Shown: in pieces, positions 11,406-23,830 of the stretch
How positions within the stretch are numbered: the first letter of the stretch is position 1
Layout of the letters: each line of letters starts with the position of its first letter
Assembly (NCBI GenBank): GCA_037178975.1
Contig: JASJZH010000002.1
Location: 2,418,001 to 2,482,000 of the forward strand
Reading direction: 5' to 3'
Origin: Oscheius tipulae
Taxonomy: Eukaryota; Nematoda; Chromadorea; Rhabditida; Rhabditidae
DNA length: 64,000 nucleotides
Position numbers and translations under genes: made by a program
Notes under the pieces: model-generated
Told to the model about the DNA's origin: nothing
Databases searched by the model: none
What the model saw: the letters and a program-made list of their open reading frames with translations, nothing else

Positions 11406-12958
11406 TTATTCTGTTTTTTTAACGAAGAAAACAAGGCGTATACCGGTGTTAAAACAGGGAATGTCGAAGAATATTCGAACAAAAGCAAGAGGGCCTTCTA
11501 CTATAGTGTGGGTATCGGCAAAGGGCCATCGCATTTGGTTCAGGGACTCTTCGTAGAGAGAAACATTTGGTGCTCTGATTTCGTTGATGGCAGCTCGCGT
11601 CGCGCGAAGATCACAGTCAAAAGCACGTTCTCCAACCCAGAATGATGGCTTCGCATCGGCCAGATTCTGATGTTGCGGGTCGATGCGCTCGATTTCAGGA
11701 ATGTGATCGTAGGAGGGCTGTTGGACCCAGTCCTAAAAGAATCGTAAAGCAAAAAATAGGAAAATAATACTTGGATGAAACTTTTGAGTCCGTCAGGTGT
11801 TACACGGTGATCTCCCCGGAAATGTAACTGTGGCAGGTTTTTCAGTGGCAAATTTACTAGAACCATGTCATCGAACCAGCTATCCACTCTGATCGAGACC
11901 CAGTGACACTAAGATTTAAGTTACAAAAAGAACTAAATGCTACCTACCATTCTCAAGTTACAAATTTTTTCCAAGAACTCTGGCGAGATGGTCATTTTCT
12001 CCAAGAACTGAATCTCCTTGACGCCTAGCAGCCAACTTTCATGTTAAAAAAATTATGTAAAATCTTACATTTTATGAGAGCTACTGGTGAATGTTCCTGC
12101 CAGAAGGGTCCGTTGAAGAAGAGCCGCTGAGCGGGGTTCTTGGCCATAATTTCTGACAGCCTTGTGCAAAAATCGTTCGAGACTGATTCTTTCTAGAAGA
12201 TTGATGATTGACATGAAAAGGAAAGCCATACCACGTCCATTTCTCGAAACTGGGCCTTGTTTTGGAAGAAATCGCGAACAACTTCGAAGAATTGGTCAAA
12301 ATCCGCAGGGTAAGCATCTGAAACCCCTTTTTTTCGGAAGAAAAAAAAGGCAAGAACTGACCAATAAGAGGAAAGAACTTTTTAATGAAGGCTTTGTTGA
12401 AGTCTACGCTGGCTTGAGAATCGTCAGGATGTCCAGTTAAACGATTATCAGGCGGTGGGAGTTGGCGAAGACCAAAGCGGCCAGGAGGAACACCTTCTTG
12501 CCCGAAAACAAGCGTGAAACGTCTTTTCTTCACTCCATTTTCATCCAACAACTTCAGATGAAGAAGAATCCCTTTTTGTCTCTGAAACCAGTAGCGTTAG
12601 GCTCATTAACAATTTTGAATATCGCTGGTCTAACAACATGCGAAGTCTTTAAACAATTCGGAGATGCCGCTGAACGTGGCAAATCAGATATAGATTGATG
12701 GTGGCGCCATCTGCCACTGCGCCAAACCCGCTAGCAACGTCTCGTTATCAAGAATGGAAGTAAATGACCAACCCGGGACTCAGAATGGATAAGTGTCACG
12801 TCAAAAGTTGGCCTGGCCATTCGACTAGGATGATACGCAGCTCCCTCTCTAAAAATCTTGCTGCTAGCCAAGGCCTCCTTCAGATCATAGTATGTCAAGT
12901 AGGATAAAATCTTGTTTAGGAGCTCAGGTCGAACTGAAGCAATGCTCCGGCTGTCCAT
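11406..12958 (-). CDS. F-box protein (local family member 1), 385 aa
   Basis: Seven exons in phase: 12773-12958, 12362-12581, 12232-12317, 12069-12192, 11948-12024, 11771-11908, 11406-11732. The N-terminus is an F-box (VRPELLNKILSYLTYYDLKE, residues about 8-27), which should bind Skp1 in an SCF ubiquitin ligase. The rest is a substrate-binding region shared with the copies at 26345-27994 and 29271-30547. All end in a conserved motif around F(V/A)R(L/V/I)F followed by a hydrophobic strand. The phase-1 junction after exon 2 is conserved with the 29271 copy. A TTTCAG acceptor sits just before the ATG, as for a trans-spliced leader. Substrate unknown. Confidence 0.88.
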
Positions 12959-13491
12959 TTTTCTGAAAAATGTGAGTGCCAATAGTTTGAGTGGAAGAAA
13001 TGATCGTGACAAGCTGTTGTTTCCAACCGCCTTCCAGATAAGAGTGAAACATTTTCGAAAGCAACAAGTAGTAATAGGTAGAAAATCAATATATAACAGA
13101 AAATCTCAGAGAAATTTTCGAAAGCGAGCGGATAAAACTTTTAACACAGCTGAGTTTGAGTTGAAGCGCGATTATTGTTGCGCACCCATTGCTTATTACA
13201 AAAGTTTAATCTGGTTTCTTTAACGAATGTCAGAGCCGAGAATGTTGTAAACGCGGAATTAAAAAGTCTTTCAATGTTTAACGATAGCAATTCAACGAGT
13301 TTATATATTCAGGGGAGATGATATTCACAGTTGGGACCTCGTTAGTCATTTATGACAACAGAACTTGTAAAGTAGGAAAAAATGCGAATCTACCCCTGAA
13401 CTTGTTTTGTAATTCCCCTCGTGTGATAAAGTATCGCATGTTTTGCTCTAGACGATCCCCGTTTTCCATAGAGTACTTTTTTTTCATTTGG
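12959..13491. other. Intergenic spacer upstream of F-box gene 1
   Basis: AT-rich sequence with no supported gene. It leads into the left arm of the inverted-repeat element at 13492. Confidence 0.5.
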
Positions 13492-14690
13492 GCGGCAAGA
13501 CCATGTCAGACGGTTGCTAGCCATTTAGAGACGATGATGGTGCCGATGAGGCTAGGTTTCTGTAAAGAGTCGAAAGGTGTATGGAAATGACAATCCTACC
13601 AAAATCTAAAAATCGACAATAAAGTCAACTGTAGTCTAAAGAAGAAGTAACTGTCTTCCTCAGAGACTATGATCCTACCTTTACAATTTGCAAGAGGTAT
13701 CTGCGACACAAGCCACCTTAGTCGACAGTTTTCTTTTTCTAGAAGAGAAACTCATGCAAAAGGAAATCAAGCGTTGTGCCTCTATGAAACCCCTAGCGGT
13801 CATCTATCCACTGGGCGGTTGTATTGAGCAAGGAACAAAAACAGACACGTTTATAATAACTTCCAATAGATAAGCGCAAACACTATGTGAGCCTCTTCTA
13901 GAAAAAGACTAAGCTGTCGACTAAGGTTCAACTCCTTCGAAGTCACCGGGTATGTTGGCGATGCCAGCCCAAAAAAGAATATTTTGGGAGTGGCTAAGAA
14001 TATGGTGCTCTAGTTGGGGGTGATGAACGGAGATTTTTTGCAATGCAATACAGTTCTACGGGAAAATTCATCATTTTCTTCGTGGGCAGTCTGAGGCAAA
14101 ATTGCGTGTTGTTTGAAGAATAAAAAAATTTGCAATTAAAGTTTCAAAAGAAAACTGTTGAAGTAAATACAAATGCATGTAGGCACCTAACTTAACAACA
14201 TTCATTCTGTTTACAAGATCTGATCTCATTCCTCCCCTTAAACAGCTGGAGAAGTTAAGAGACGCCTAAAATAATTTGCATTTATGGCACGTCTAAAGTG
14301 TGGGACGTCTAAATCCTATACCGATTTTTCGGATACGTAATTTTCGCCCAAAGCTAAACCACCGTCCCAAATGAATCGCCCAGAAACGATTTTTTATTGG
14401 TAAAACGTTACTTGAAATCTTCAGAGTCCTTGAACGATAACGACTCTTGCATTCTGTAGCGACTGTTCCTGGCTCTTTTTAACAGACATGGTAAAGCCCA
14501 ATTTTACGGGAAACTGTTTGCGTTTTTACGTCGTCTATGCTCCTGTCAGAGCGATACACTGTTAATGTCCGTTTTGTAACTTGAACTTTTTGACTCCTCA
14601 AACTCGTTTTATCTATATAACTTGAAGTTTTTCGCCATCATCATTGTTTCTGAATGGCTAGCAACCGTCTGACATGGCCTTACCGACGAA
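13492..14690. repeat. 1.2-kb segment bounded by inverted repeats (possible DNA transposon or MITE)
   Basis: A 25-bp core at 13501-13525 (begins CCATGTCAGACGGTTGCTAG) is repeated as a perfect reverse complement at 14653-14677. Similarity extends to about 50 bp per arm. No transposase-like frame lies between them, and target-site duplications could not be fixed by eye. A second, smaller foldback (13716-13926) is nested inside. Confidence 0.65.
13716..13926. repeat. Foldback (hairpin) element with arms of about 33 bp
   Basis: The left arm 13716-13747 starts CCTTAGTCGACAG and ends TCTTTTTCTAGAAGAG. The right arm 13893-13926 is its reverse complement apart from a few central bases. The loop is about 145 bp and AT-rich. 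The structure suits a small MITE-like foldback or a transcribed hairpin. Confidence 0.65.
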
Positions 14691-14851
14691 ATTTATCCCC
14701 CTCGACTCTTAAATGACTTTGAAAATACACATTGGAGTTTCACTGGGAACAATTCCACTTCTTTTCGATAGCTTTGCTGAGAGCCTTGTCTTCCAGGATT
14801 GGCTTCAAATAGACGAAGTTGGAAATTAAACAGTTTATTAAAGGGAAGATC

Positions 14852-15692
14852 TCACTTTCCCATGTTCGGAACACACTGCCCATACTGAGAGTTGCAGTAG
14901 TAGCCCTGCTGACAGCCCGTTTGAGTGCAGGATTGTGGGTAGCTAGGATTTGGAGAGTAGTCAGGGTAGGAACCAGGATAGCCCGGAAGACTGGCTCCTG
15001 GGTAAGTCGATCCTGGGTAGCTTGGACCAGGATAGGAGCCTGGATACCAACCAGAAGCTGAAACGCAATAGCTATCGAGAAAAGGAAAGAGTTTACCCGC
15101 ACACTGCCAGCTAGGAACACAACGATTGGTCTGGTCTCTATAGTAGCCATTAACACAAGTACAGGCCGGTGGTCCGCACATCATCATGCAAGCTCGGTTC
15201 TGGGGATTGACGCCATTTTGACAGCTCACTTCGCAGAGATTTCCACACGAGTTAAAGGATTCGTTCATATCGAAGCAGCCTGAAATATTTCAGAAGATAA
15301 TATGGAGACAAAGAGACTCACGGATACACTGGCTCCCAATCTGCGTATTAGCACAAGTTTCTCCATAGCCACACTGAAGAGTACAGTTGTTCCCAATTGT
15401 AGTCGGAAGACCACTGTTAACTGGAACAAAAGTACAACTCCCAATATTTCATACCAAAAATATCAGGCATACAAGCCTCAACATCTCCTGCTGTCAGATA
15501 ACAGCGGTATCCGGCTGGACAGGCAGAGTTGCATAGGCGAATTGCTGGTTTAGTAACAGGAGCAGTGTAGTTACTGAGACATTGGTTTCCGAAAGGAGTG
15601 GTCGTACAATTGTGTCCGACCTGACAAACTGGAGAGCAGATAGGCAAAACTGCGGTCACCGGGACAACCAGAAAGGTCAGTAAAATGAGCAT
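14852..15692 (-). CDS. Secreted Cys-rich protein with TIL-type domain and PGY repeats, 241 aa
   Basis: Four exons, all phase-1 junctions: 15455-15692, 15322-15420, 15097-15279, 14852-15057. A signal peptide (MLILLTFLVVPVTA) is followed by short Cys modules with C-x-x-G-x-x-C patterns. Then comes a TIL-like inhibitor domain (from CGNLCEVSCQNG to VPSWQC, residues about 117-165), then a low-complexity SYPG/TYPG/GYPG stretch and a final Cys module. TIL domains commonly inhibit serine proteases extracellularly. Uniform phase-1 introns indicate assembly by module shuffling. The Pro-Gly-Tyr stretch suggests a matrix or surface role, which is inference. Confidence 0.88.
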
Positions 15693-15976
15693 TCTTACCA
15701 GTTTTTGGCAATGTTATTTCATTTATACTAGTTTTTTGAATAACAAGTATGCTTTTAGGCTGTTTTCAGTTCCAAGGGATCAAATCTCTAGGTCCATTGT
15801 GGACAGAAGGTAGAACATATGTAGCTAAGGGCAGGTGAACAAGCACTGGGACAAAAACATCCAATATGAATGTTCGAGAGCCACGTAGAAACTATCAGCT
15901 TACCGAGGGTCATTGAAAATGGAAAGAAGCGAACTGATACTATGTAAAGAACTTGTTCAGAATGTTTTATTCAGTC

Positions 15977-16315
15977 ACTAATTCTGAAACTCTCCTTGAT
16001 AGCAATTCTAGCAAAAATCTTTTGTAGCTTCTTCAAAAGATCCTCAGTAGGCTGTCCAATTGTGGATACCACAGCCTGTTTGGTCTTTGCTTCGAAAAAA
16101 AACTAATTATATTCGAGTTTTGTAAATTACTAGATGGAATGCCACCCATTTTTCACTAGCTGACAGATGGCTCGACAACATACCATCGCTCAAACATTAG
16201 ACTATAAGTTTTACGTTTTAACGGGATCCAGTAAGAATTCCAGCTCAAAACTATCCCACAGGATAACTTCTTTCAAAATATGCAATGGGACAGCCTCATC
16301 AAACGGGATAAAGTT
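15977..16315 (-). pseudogene. Fragments of an unrecognised gene, probably degraded
   Basis: Two coding-looking minus-strand pieces sit here. One (about 15977-16100) reads KTKQAVVSTIGQPTEDLLKK and runs to a TGA overlapping an AATAAA. The other (about 16215-16315) includes FIPFDEAVPLHILKEVILWD. Their frames do not join through the available donor (about 16214) in matching phase, and the upstream frame is interrupted. It may be a broken gene or one with an exon I failed to place. No family assigned. Confidence 0.3.
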
Positions 16316-18085
16316 TGAGTGAGCGCGAAGACTACATGCTCGAAGCGCGATGGATAATACTCAGCCGACTGAAGATTTACAATAGGAGACAGTGTTGAGA
16401 TAATCGTCCTCGTACATATCTCCCCTCCAAGCCACTCTTTATCAACAAGTCCACAATGCCACCATCTGATCACAAGGTTGTCCCTCATAAACCAGCCCCT
16501 CTGGTCACAATAGAGTCTTCAATTACCCTCATAATTATTGTTCTCTCCCAGATCCACTCAGTCTTTTTTCTCGGCAGTAACAAGTGTGTCCTCACGCGAG
16601 AGTTATTCAACAGGGCCGCCACCTAGTCAACCCCTAGCCCGTCGGAACAGTCTCTCTCTCTCTGTACGATTACCCTGCGTCTCTAAACAGTCGGCCCTGT
16701 CTGACTGCGGCTCTTCTTTGTCTGTCTCCCAACACAATAAGTTTGTGTTTTTCAAAACTTTTAGTTGCTGGTAAACAATATCGCCAATTTCTCTTTTTTT
16801 TCATTCAATATCCAACCATTCGATACTGTTTTCCGTCCGAGTATGACTTTCATTAATCTGATCTTTCAATTGATTGAAACGAGTAAAGGAGGGGGAAATG
16901 GCCAAATTATTGTGAGTCACATTCCTCATGGCCTCAAGGCTTATTGAGTGAAGCTAGTCAGCCAAGACTTCCGGCCTCCTTCAATTATAAACCTCCAACA
17001 CTTTTTGTTTTTCATGTAATTTTGTCGGATTTGCAGGAAAAGTTTAATATTTTCGAGGAAAATACACAAAGATAATCTAAAAAGATCTGTGAGAAAGGCT
17101 TTTAGTCATCCAATCTCTGTGCGTGGGGCATTATCTCATCTGTTTCCGTTTGTTGAACTTAAATTTTTAAAGTTTGATAGATAACTGTCAACTAAAGCAT
17201 CAGTTTATCAGTTCCATTTGTTTTCACCTTTGTGTCTTTTCTCACCCACAACCTCGCCTCGTAAACAGACAAGGGTTTGTATACACGTTGTCAGTTCCAT
17301 TTGTTTTCTCCTATTATTCCTTCTTTTCAACATTTGCTTGACTTTTTGCAGCCCTCATCCAATTTTTGTCCAACTTCCAGCCTCCCCCGGCAACCCAATT
17401 AAAAGGTTGTGTCTCTGGCTCGAATTATACTACCCATCTTTGTCTCTCTTTCGAGCAACAAAACGACACGTCTAGCTGGCAAATAGCTGTTCCGAAGCAG
17501 CTGTTCTCCTATTATTCCTTCTGAATGTTTATCGAAGGGCGCCCCATTGTTTCAAATTCTCCCCCAGCTTCCAGCAAGTGGCCTAATCCGATTAAACAGT
17601 TGCGCAACGGCTGTTCTCTGCCAGTGACTCTCTCCCTCTCTCACTGGTCCTCTAAAAGGAACGCGCGTGGCTCAACTGTGTCCATTCATATTTGAGCTAC
17701 TCCCGACGGACGATAGCCTCTCCTATTCAACAAGTGTCAGTTCGATAGACCGGGTATTTACCCAGTCAGTGTGAAAAATTCGATCAGATTCTCTCATTGA
17801 ACCTAAACTAGCTCTAGTTATGGCTTTTTGCTTACCCGTTACGAGACTATAGGGTCGGGCTGAGCCTCCTCATTGAGAAATCAATGACTACCTCTCTGTT
17901 TTTCTTCCCTTTCCTGTGGCCTATGACTTTACTCTCTTGACTCATCCAAGCCTCCTACCAGTCATCCCTCCTAAATTCTGACGCATTTCGTCTCCCAGTT
18001 ATTACCCTGACTCAGTTGACCTGTTTGCACAGATCTTTGCTCTTATAAAAGCACTTACGGATGTCTAACCGCGATTTCAGGCCCG
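16316..18085. other. Intergenic spacer upstream of the SLC17-like gene
   Basis: Pyrimidine-rich sequence with scattered TCTC tracts (about 16645-16690 and 17625-17650) and no supported gene. A TTATAAAAG box at about 18042 and a TTTCAG acceptor just before the ATG at 18086 fit promoter and leader-splicing signals of the next gene. Confidence 0.5.
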
Positions 18086-20593
18086 ATGGCCTCATGCTGT
18101 TGCTGCTTTTCCAACAATGTTAGGCATTTGGTGCTGCTGGCAGCCACCATCGCTATAGCAGTACTGTATGCCAATGTCATTCTGTTCAATTTTTCGGCAG
18201 TTCTCCACAAGGATCTTCCAGCACAGCTGAAACCAGTCGAAGGTTTGGATAGTCTCCATGAGTATTCTACCTGGCACGGTTGGTTCAGTGCTCAAAACTA
18301 GTTGAACTATAGTTCAGACAGAAAAAAGCGGTCTTTTAACTTGACCAGTACTGCTGACAAGGATGAGAAGACTCTTTACACTGAGGAAGAAGGATATCCA
18401 ATCTTGCCATTCACAAAACCGATTCCAACGACCCCTACCACCACCACAACTACAGTCAAGGCAACTACTCCGAGACTGGTTTTCTTTACCAATTCGCCTA
18501 CGACGAGAATCTCGACTGGGCTGACTACCAGGGCTAGAAGAACCCCTGCTCCAAGGTCTTCCGCGGAAGTGACCACCACTACGAGGACTACTCAAACTTC
18601 CACGACCGTAACCACCACAGCCTCTACCACCACAGCGCCTACTATCACAACTGAAACTTCTACGACCAGAAATGTTGTCCTTGAAGAAGTCCAGAAAGCT
18701 ATTGACAAGTACGAGAAGAAGGACAAGGACCTGGAGAAAGATTCAAAGGAGGGAGTCGAGAAAGTAGAGGACGAGGAGTCGAAACCTATGCGAGATGTTC
18801 CAAAGAAACGTGACGATGAGTTGCTGGTGGCTCAAATGGAAGGAATTCTGCCAAGACTCTTGATTTATTTGGCTCCCGGAATCGGTAGGAGCCCTCTTTA
18901 TTGCCTGAACAAAATTTTTAGGCTGTCTGATTGGCACTCTTCCCTCCATGTTGTTTGTGAGAGTGCTGGGAGTCAGAGTGACTATGGTCATTGCTCTCGT
19001 GGTTTCTGGAGCGCTGCAGATTGTTCTACCCTTTGTTATTCAGCATGGTAAGTACAGGAAGTTAAGGCAGTGAAACAAAATTTTTTAGGTTATGTAATTT
19101 TCGCAATCCGTCTATTGCTCGGAGTCGCCTTCTCTGTCTCTTTCCCAGTTGCTGGAGCACTTACAGCCGCCTGGGCTACTATCCACGAACAACTGAGCTT
19201 CATCTCAACGATTCTCATGTTCCTTGTTGTGAGTTTTTTTTTTGTGCAACCGGAGACAAAAGCCTTCAGATAGCTCCGATCTGCTCCTGGCCATTCACGA
19301 TGCTCTTGTACTCGAATGAGGCGGAGCTACTATGGATCTACATAACTCACGCTGTCATTGCTTTCATCACTGCTATAATGTTAGTTTTTGTTCTGTTTTC
19401 ACCTTTTGATCCTTTACAGAGTTCAGCAAAAATATTAACTTTTGATTGAAATCTGTGCGAAAGTGTGCAAGCTATTTTCGTCCCGGACTAAAAGCGAACG
19501 ATTGAATTTGCTGCGTGTCCTGACCTAGCCAAAACAGTCTGCGGAGCAATAGATGCGAATAGAGTACACCTATTTCAGATTCTTCATCTTCTATCGTGAC
19601 CAGCCCCACGATCACCCCTGGGTAAATGGTATCGAGCTGAACCGAGTGGTTGCTGGAAAAGTCAGGGATCTGAAGACAAACCGGGCCTCATCTGCTCCCT
19701 GCTCCATGCTTCTCAGATCACTTTCTGCCTGGTCCATCTGGATTGCCGCCTTCGGATGTTTCAGCGCCTTTGCCCTGTTTACAACATTCCTACCTTCGTT
19801 CCTCACATGTCAAGAGGTCTTTATGGTCGATCATCTGGGAGCCTACTCGATCCTTCCATTCCTCTCATTGGTAGGTTTTGAACATCCTTTTTCAAAAAGT
19901 CTCTATTTCAGCCTCTCTTCTTCGTCATTGGTGGTCTTTTGAATAACCTCTCATGCTCTTCAACCACTCTCCATGTCAGAATTTGCAACACAGTCTCTTT
20001 CTTAGTCGGAGCCCTGTTTCTCTTTCTGCTGCCCATTATCTTCTACGGCGGTAATGACAGCGGACTGTAAAGAAAATGTCTTCTACCCAATTGCCCAAAA
20101 TTTAGGATCCTGCCAACTTTGGTCGTCTCCCTTGGTCCTCTCGGACTCATTGTCAGCGGCTTCCTTCGATCCGTCACCTTGGTGGGAAGAGGGTTTGCAC
20201 AGCACATCGTCTCCTGTTTTGGAATGTGTCTGGGAGCTGCCTACACTATCATTCCGATCATGGTCGAATTCGTGGTCAATAATAAGTAAAAATAGTTTCC
20301 TGTTTTCCGACATAATAATTATTCAGTAGCCTGAAAGAGTGGAGTGTAGCCTTCTTTATCACTGCCGGTATTCTGGTCATAACTTCTATTCTATTCGGTG
20401 TCTTTGGAAGAGGTTTGTCTGCCTCTCCGGCTCACATATCCAATTCGTTTCAGGTCGCTCTGCCGGCTGGGCCGAGACCACATGGGATCCGCTGGTCCGC
20501 ACCAAGATGCTTACCACGGAGCCCATTGACATCAGCGCCGACGAGTGTGGCCTGTACGAGATGAAGCTGATCCCGAAATCTCCTAGGAACTAG
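18086..20593 (+). CDS. SLC17-like major facilitator transporter with a large Thr-rich loop, 662 aa
   Basis: Ten exons in phase: 18086-18278, 18318-18884, 18922-19047, 19089-19228, 19270-19379, 19579-19870, 19912-20066, 20106-20285, 20327-20412, 20454-20593. The fold is that of the sodium-phosphate / vesicular organic-anion transporter family (SLC17). TM1 is near residues 12-35, and the remaining helices start around residue 235 (LIGTLPSMLFVRVLGVR, then IRLLLGVAFSVSFPVAGA). Between TM1 and TM2 lies an insert of about 190 residues, Thr-rich (PTTPTTTTTTV, TVTTTASTTTAP) and then highly charged. Loop 1 in the family is normally well under 100 residues. C-terminus is cytosolic and acidic. Substrate cannot be inferred. 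Confidence 0.87.
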
Positions 20594-20838
20594 TCTTTTT
20601 GCTCAATTCAGCCCCGAGTCTCTCTCACTTTGCCTTACCAATTTTCACTCACAGCTTGTACATTACGGGTTAAAATGAATATATCTTGTCGCTCCCTCTT
20701 CAAAGGCTAGGGGCGGGTTGTCCTCCCTCTCTCGCAGGAACCGTAAACAGCGGCGACGACGCTCGTCGCATAGGCGAAAGTCGGCGCGATCCGAACGTTC
20801 CATCTCACTTCCCAGGCCGCTCTCATAGTGCTTTAATT

Positions 20839-22905
20839 ATGGCCAACCATGGGCCAAGCTACGGACTGAGCCGAGAGCTAGAGAAGAAGGTAAGCAAATT
20901 TTCGTTACTAATTCCCACTCTTCAAAAAACCCTGAACTCCTAGATATCTACAAGTTGTTACTTTTGTCAAATGTTTTCCGTCCAACGGAAATGGAAAGAA
21001 AATAAGGTCTTGTGGCTTTGTAATACTGTCTTGAACAAATTTTGACTCACGCCCTCTGATAGCACTTGCTCAAGCATCTATTGCTCTGTCAGATACTTCG
21101 AAAGAAAAGTCCAGAGAACTTTGAAGTATTCAAGTTTCAGATTCTCTTACAGACCCTTTGTAAGTCTCAAATGTCCACATACATTTACTTTTGGACTGTG
21201 TGCATTTTATTCTCTGTACTATCCAGTGTCCAAGCTCTGTGGCTCTTTAGTTCCAAGCAGTCTAGAAGTCCAAAAAACTTCCGAGAAACTCACTTCTTAC
21301 CCACGAGAATTCCCAATTTTCTTAAATTTATAACAGGACTGAACGCTCAAAATTTGATTTTTTCAAAACTCTCTTTGCATCTTCCGAGTGGTCCTAACTA
21401 GAAGAAGTTTTCGGAGGCTTTACGATGCTTTTTCTGACTCAGACCGTCTTTTCCCACTCCCCTCTCGGAGAAACATCCCTATTTACCAAACGATTAGTAG
21501 GAGCTCTGTTTTCTTCGCTGGGGAACACTCCTCACGGCCAAAAGAAAAAACTACACGGTCTTAGTTCTAAATTTGTGTGAGTCTCCATAATCCGGGCGGC
21601 AAATAGTTCGAGCGAGACAGAGAGAAAAGTTCTTTCCGGTTTTTGGGCTGCTGTGCGACGGCAAAAAACCGACACAGCTGGCAGTGGAACAGAGAAATGG
21701 CTAGTTTTGGATAGGCCTTGGAAACAATTGAAGCTATTTTGCCACGAGGGAGACGCGTGTATACAGAGAGACGGACCGATATTCCAAGGACGACCCGGAA
21801 TTTGCCCCCTCTCCCCCGAGATATCTCTCTTTCGCATTTCGGATTAGCCGGCATTCAACGGCCATTCAGTGAGAGGAATAATAGATCGATCCCCTATGAA
21901 AGATGAGATGGGAGACGAAACGGGGATTAGGCGAAAATTGTCCTCACTTATAGGGAGCTCGCTGAAATTTCAAAGCGGGTAGTTATCCATTGGGAAACAT
22001 CGTATAGATTTGAACTATAACCAACTCACATCAGAAAAGCGTGTTCACTTATCACGTTTTCCCCGTCATGCTGTAGCTCTAGACTAAAAATATTCGTTTT
22101 TGTCGTAGCTACCTGTTAAAAAGTAGTAATATAATGTACGAACCTCATGCTCCATATATCTACATTTGACAAAATAGACTTTTTCAGAACCAAGCTCGTT
22201 TCAATCTCGACGAAGCCATTGAAGTCCTACTTTGGGTGGAGCAAGTGGCCCAGGTTCAGTATCCCAATGATCCTACAGCTTGTCAAACAGCCCAGGATGT
22301 CTCTGACCTCTTAAAGGATGGTGTTGCGCTCTGCAAGATGATTCAACGTCTCCTTGGCGAGACTTCTCGTGTTCCTTACAACGCTAGACCCAAAATGCCG
22401 TTTCACATGGTGAGAGCCATAAGAAGATATAAAAAAAGCGTTTAGATGGAAAATATCTCCAATTTCCTGGAAGCTTGCAAGACCTATGGCGTGTCTGAGA
22501 TCAGCTGCTTCCAGACAGTTGATCTGTATGAGAACAAGCAGTGCTACAAGGTCATCGAATGTCTTCGCTCTTTGGCAGCTGTGGTAAGTTGAAGCCGCTT
22601 CAAACATTGCTCTCTACTTATTTTCTTTGTATTATCGTTTGCTCATAAAAAAAACGTTTCTAGGCCCAGTCGCGTGGAGCCCCAGTCGAATTTCCAGCAT
22701 GGGTGGTGCGCATCGCTCAGTGCAAGCCTCGTCAGTTTCCGGAGTCTGTGATGCGTCGTGGAGAAATGGTCATCCCGCTTCAGGTAGTAGTGTTTTAATA
22801 CCGCGAACAGATAATTTTTAGTACGGAACAAACAAGTGTGCCTCACAGAAAGGAATGACACCGTATGGTCTCCCTCGTCAGATCCGTCCTGATCAGTCTG
22901 GTTAA
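20839..22905 (+). CDS. Calponin/transgelin-type actin-binding protein, 204 aa
   Basis: Five exons, all phase 0: 20839-20889, 22188-22409, 22446-22583, 22664-22783, 22822-22905. A calponin-homology domain spans residues about 18-130 (DEAIEVLLWVEQV, DLLKDGVALCKMIQRL, MENISNFLEACKTYGV). A single C-terminal calponin repeat follows (GTNKCASQKGMTPYGLPRQI). Such small CH plus repeat proteins stabilise actin filaments in muscle. The architecture matches nematode CPN/UNC-87-related and vertebrate transgelin proteins. Intron 1 is 1.3 kb, long for this window, and may hold muscle enhancers (inference). Confidence 0.93.
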
Positions 22906-23239
22906 AGATGTAAATTATCATATTTAGACTGTAAGAAACCGTCTCAGTAAAGCAATAAAATATTCTGTCTCTTCTAACATTAGATATTCTCAACAACCTG
23001 TTGCTGGCAATGCTACGAAGCTATTTATCTAGTTCAAAATGTCCAAAAGTCTGTGTGTGTATCTGTATGTCTAGAGCCCTAATTGCCAATTTGTCACATA
23101 CTTTGTGACAGAATTTACTCTTTGCAAATAAAATCAGTTTGGGAGAAGGTTGCTCCTGTAATGGTAGCCCGACTGGAACAGCATCTACCTGTCACTAGCT
23201 CCAACATTGCAAGGAAAAAGAAAAACAGGGCATCAGCCA

Positions 23240-23599
23240 AACTTAATTCGATAAAAACGAAAAAGATACTGTCAAAACATTGTGCTTGGTCCACCGAGTA
23301 ATAGTAGAGTTCGACAGCAAATCCTTCGATGAACAACCTTGCGAAAGCGTGGACTGCATCAAAGTCAGAATGTCATATAAGAACACGTCCGGGTTCTGGA
23401 GTTCCAAAAAAGTTACCACGCTCGACAGCCTTCCAGGTAATCTCTTCTCTGAAATAGACATCTGGATCCTCTGATCCGTCTCGAATTTGTCGCTCCACAA
23501 AATCTCAGCCTTGAGGAAGTGAAGGATGTCCGATACAGATAGGAGATGCCTCTCTGTGCTCTCAAGAAAATCTATTTGCTGTACATTTCTAAAGAACAT
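23240..23599 (-). pseudogene. F-box family C-terminal fragment, broken
   Basis: On the minus strand a frame runs from about 23470 through REEITWKAVERGNFFGTPEP to an internal stop. After a shift of frame it resumes with HAFARLFIEGFAVELYYYS. That end matches the conserved tail of the F-box family (HAFARVFTESANLDIFFY in the 29271-30547 gene). An upstream piece (HLLSVSDILHFLKAEILW) may also belong. No F-box or start is present, so this is taken as a dead remnant. Confidence 0.45.
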
Positions 23600-23830
23600 G
23601 TTGACTGGGAAACGGCCAGGTGCCTTTCAACTGTTAGAAGACGAATGTTCTGAAATCGGGCTGAGCTTTGTACAATCTGGCGTGGATTTGGCTTTGCCTC
23701 CCACTAGTGCTAGCTTCTAAAATACTGAAGACACGTCCTGTCTGGTGCGAGGGGACAAATCCAGTAAGTGCTGCAGCGAATTCACTTTTACAAAAAGGGA
23801 TCATTAGAGAGGCTAAATTTTATTGCTTCG

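Noticed and set aside
21532-21906. Overlapping open frames on both strands in the first intron of the calponin gene
   Set aside because: No splice sites, no family resemblance, and frames on both strands at once, typical of chance in a GC-richer stretch.
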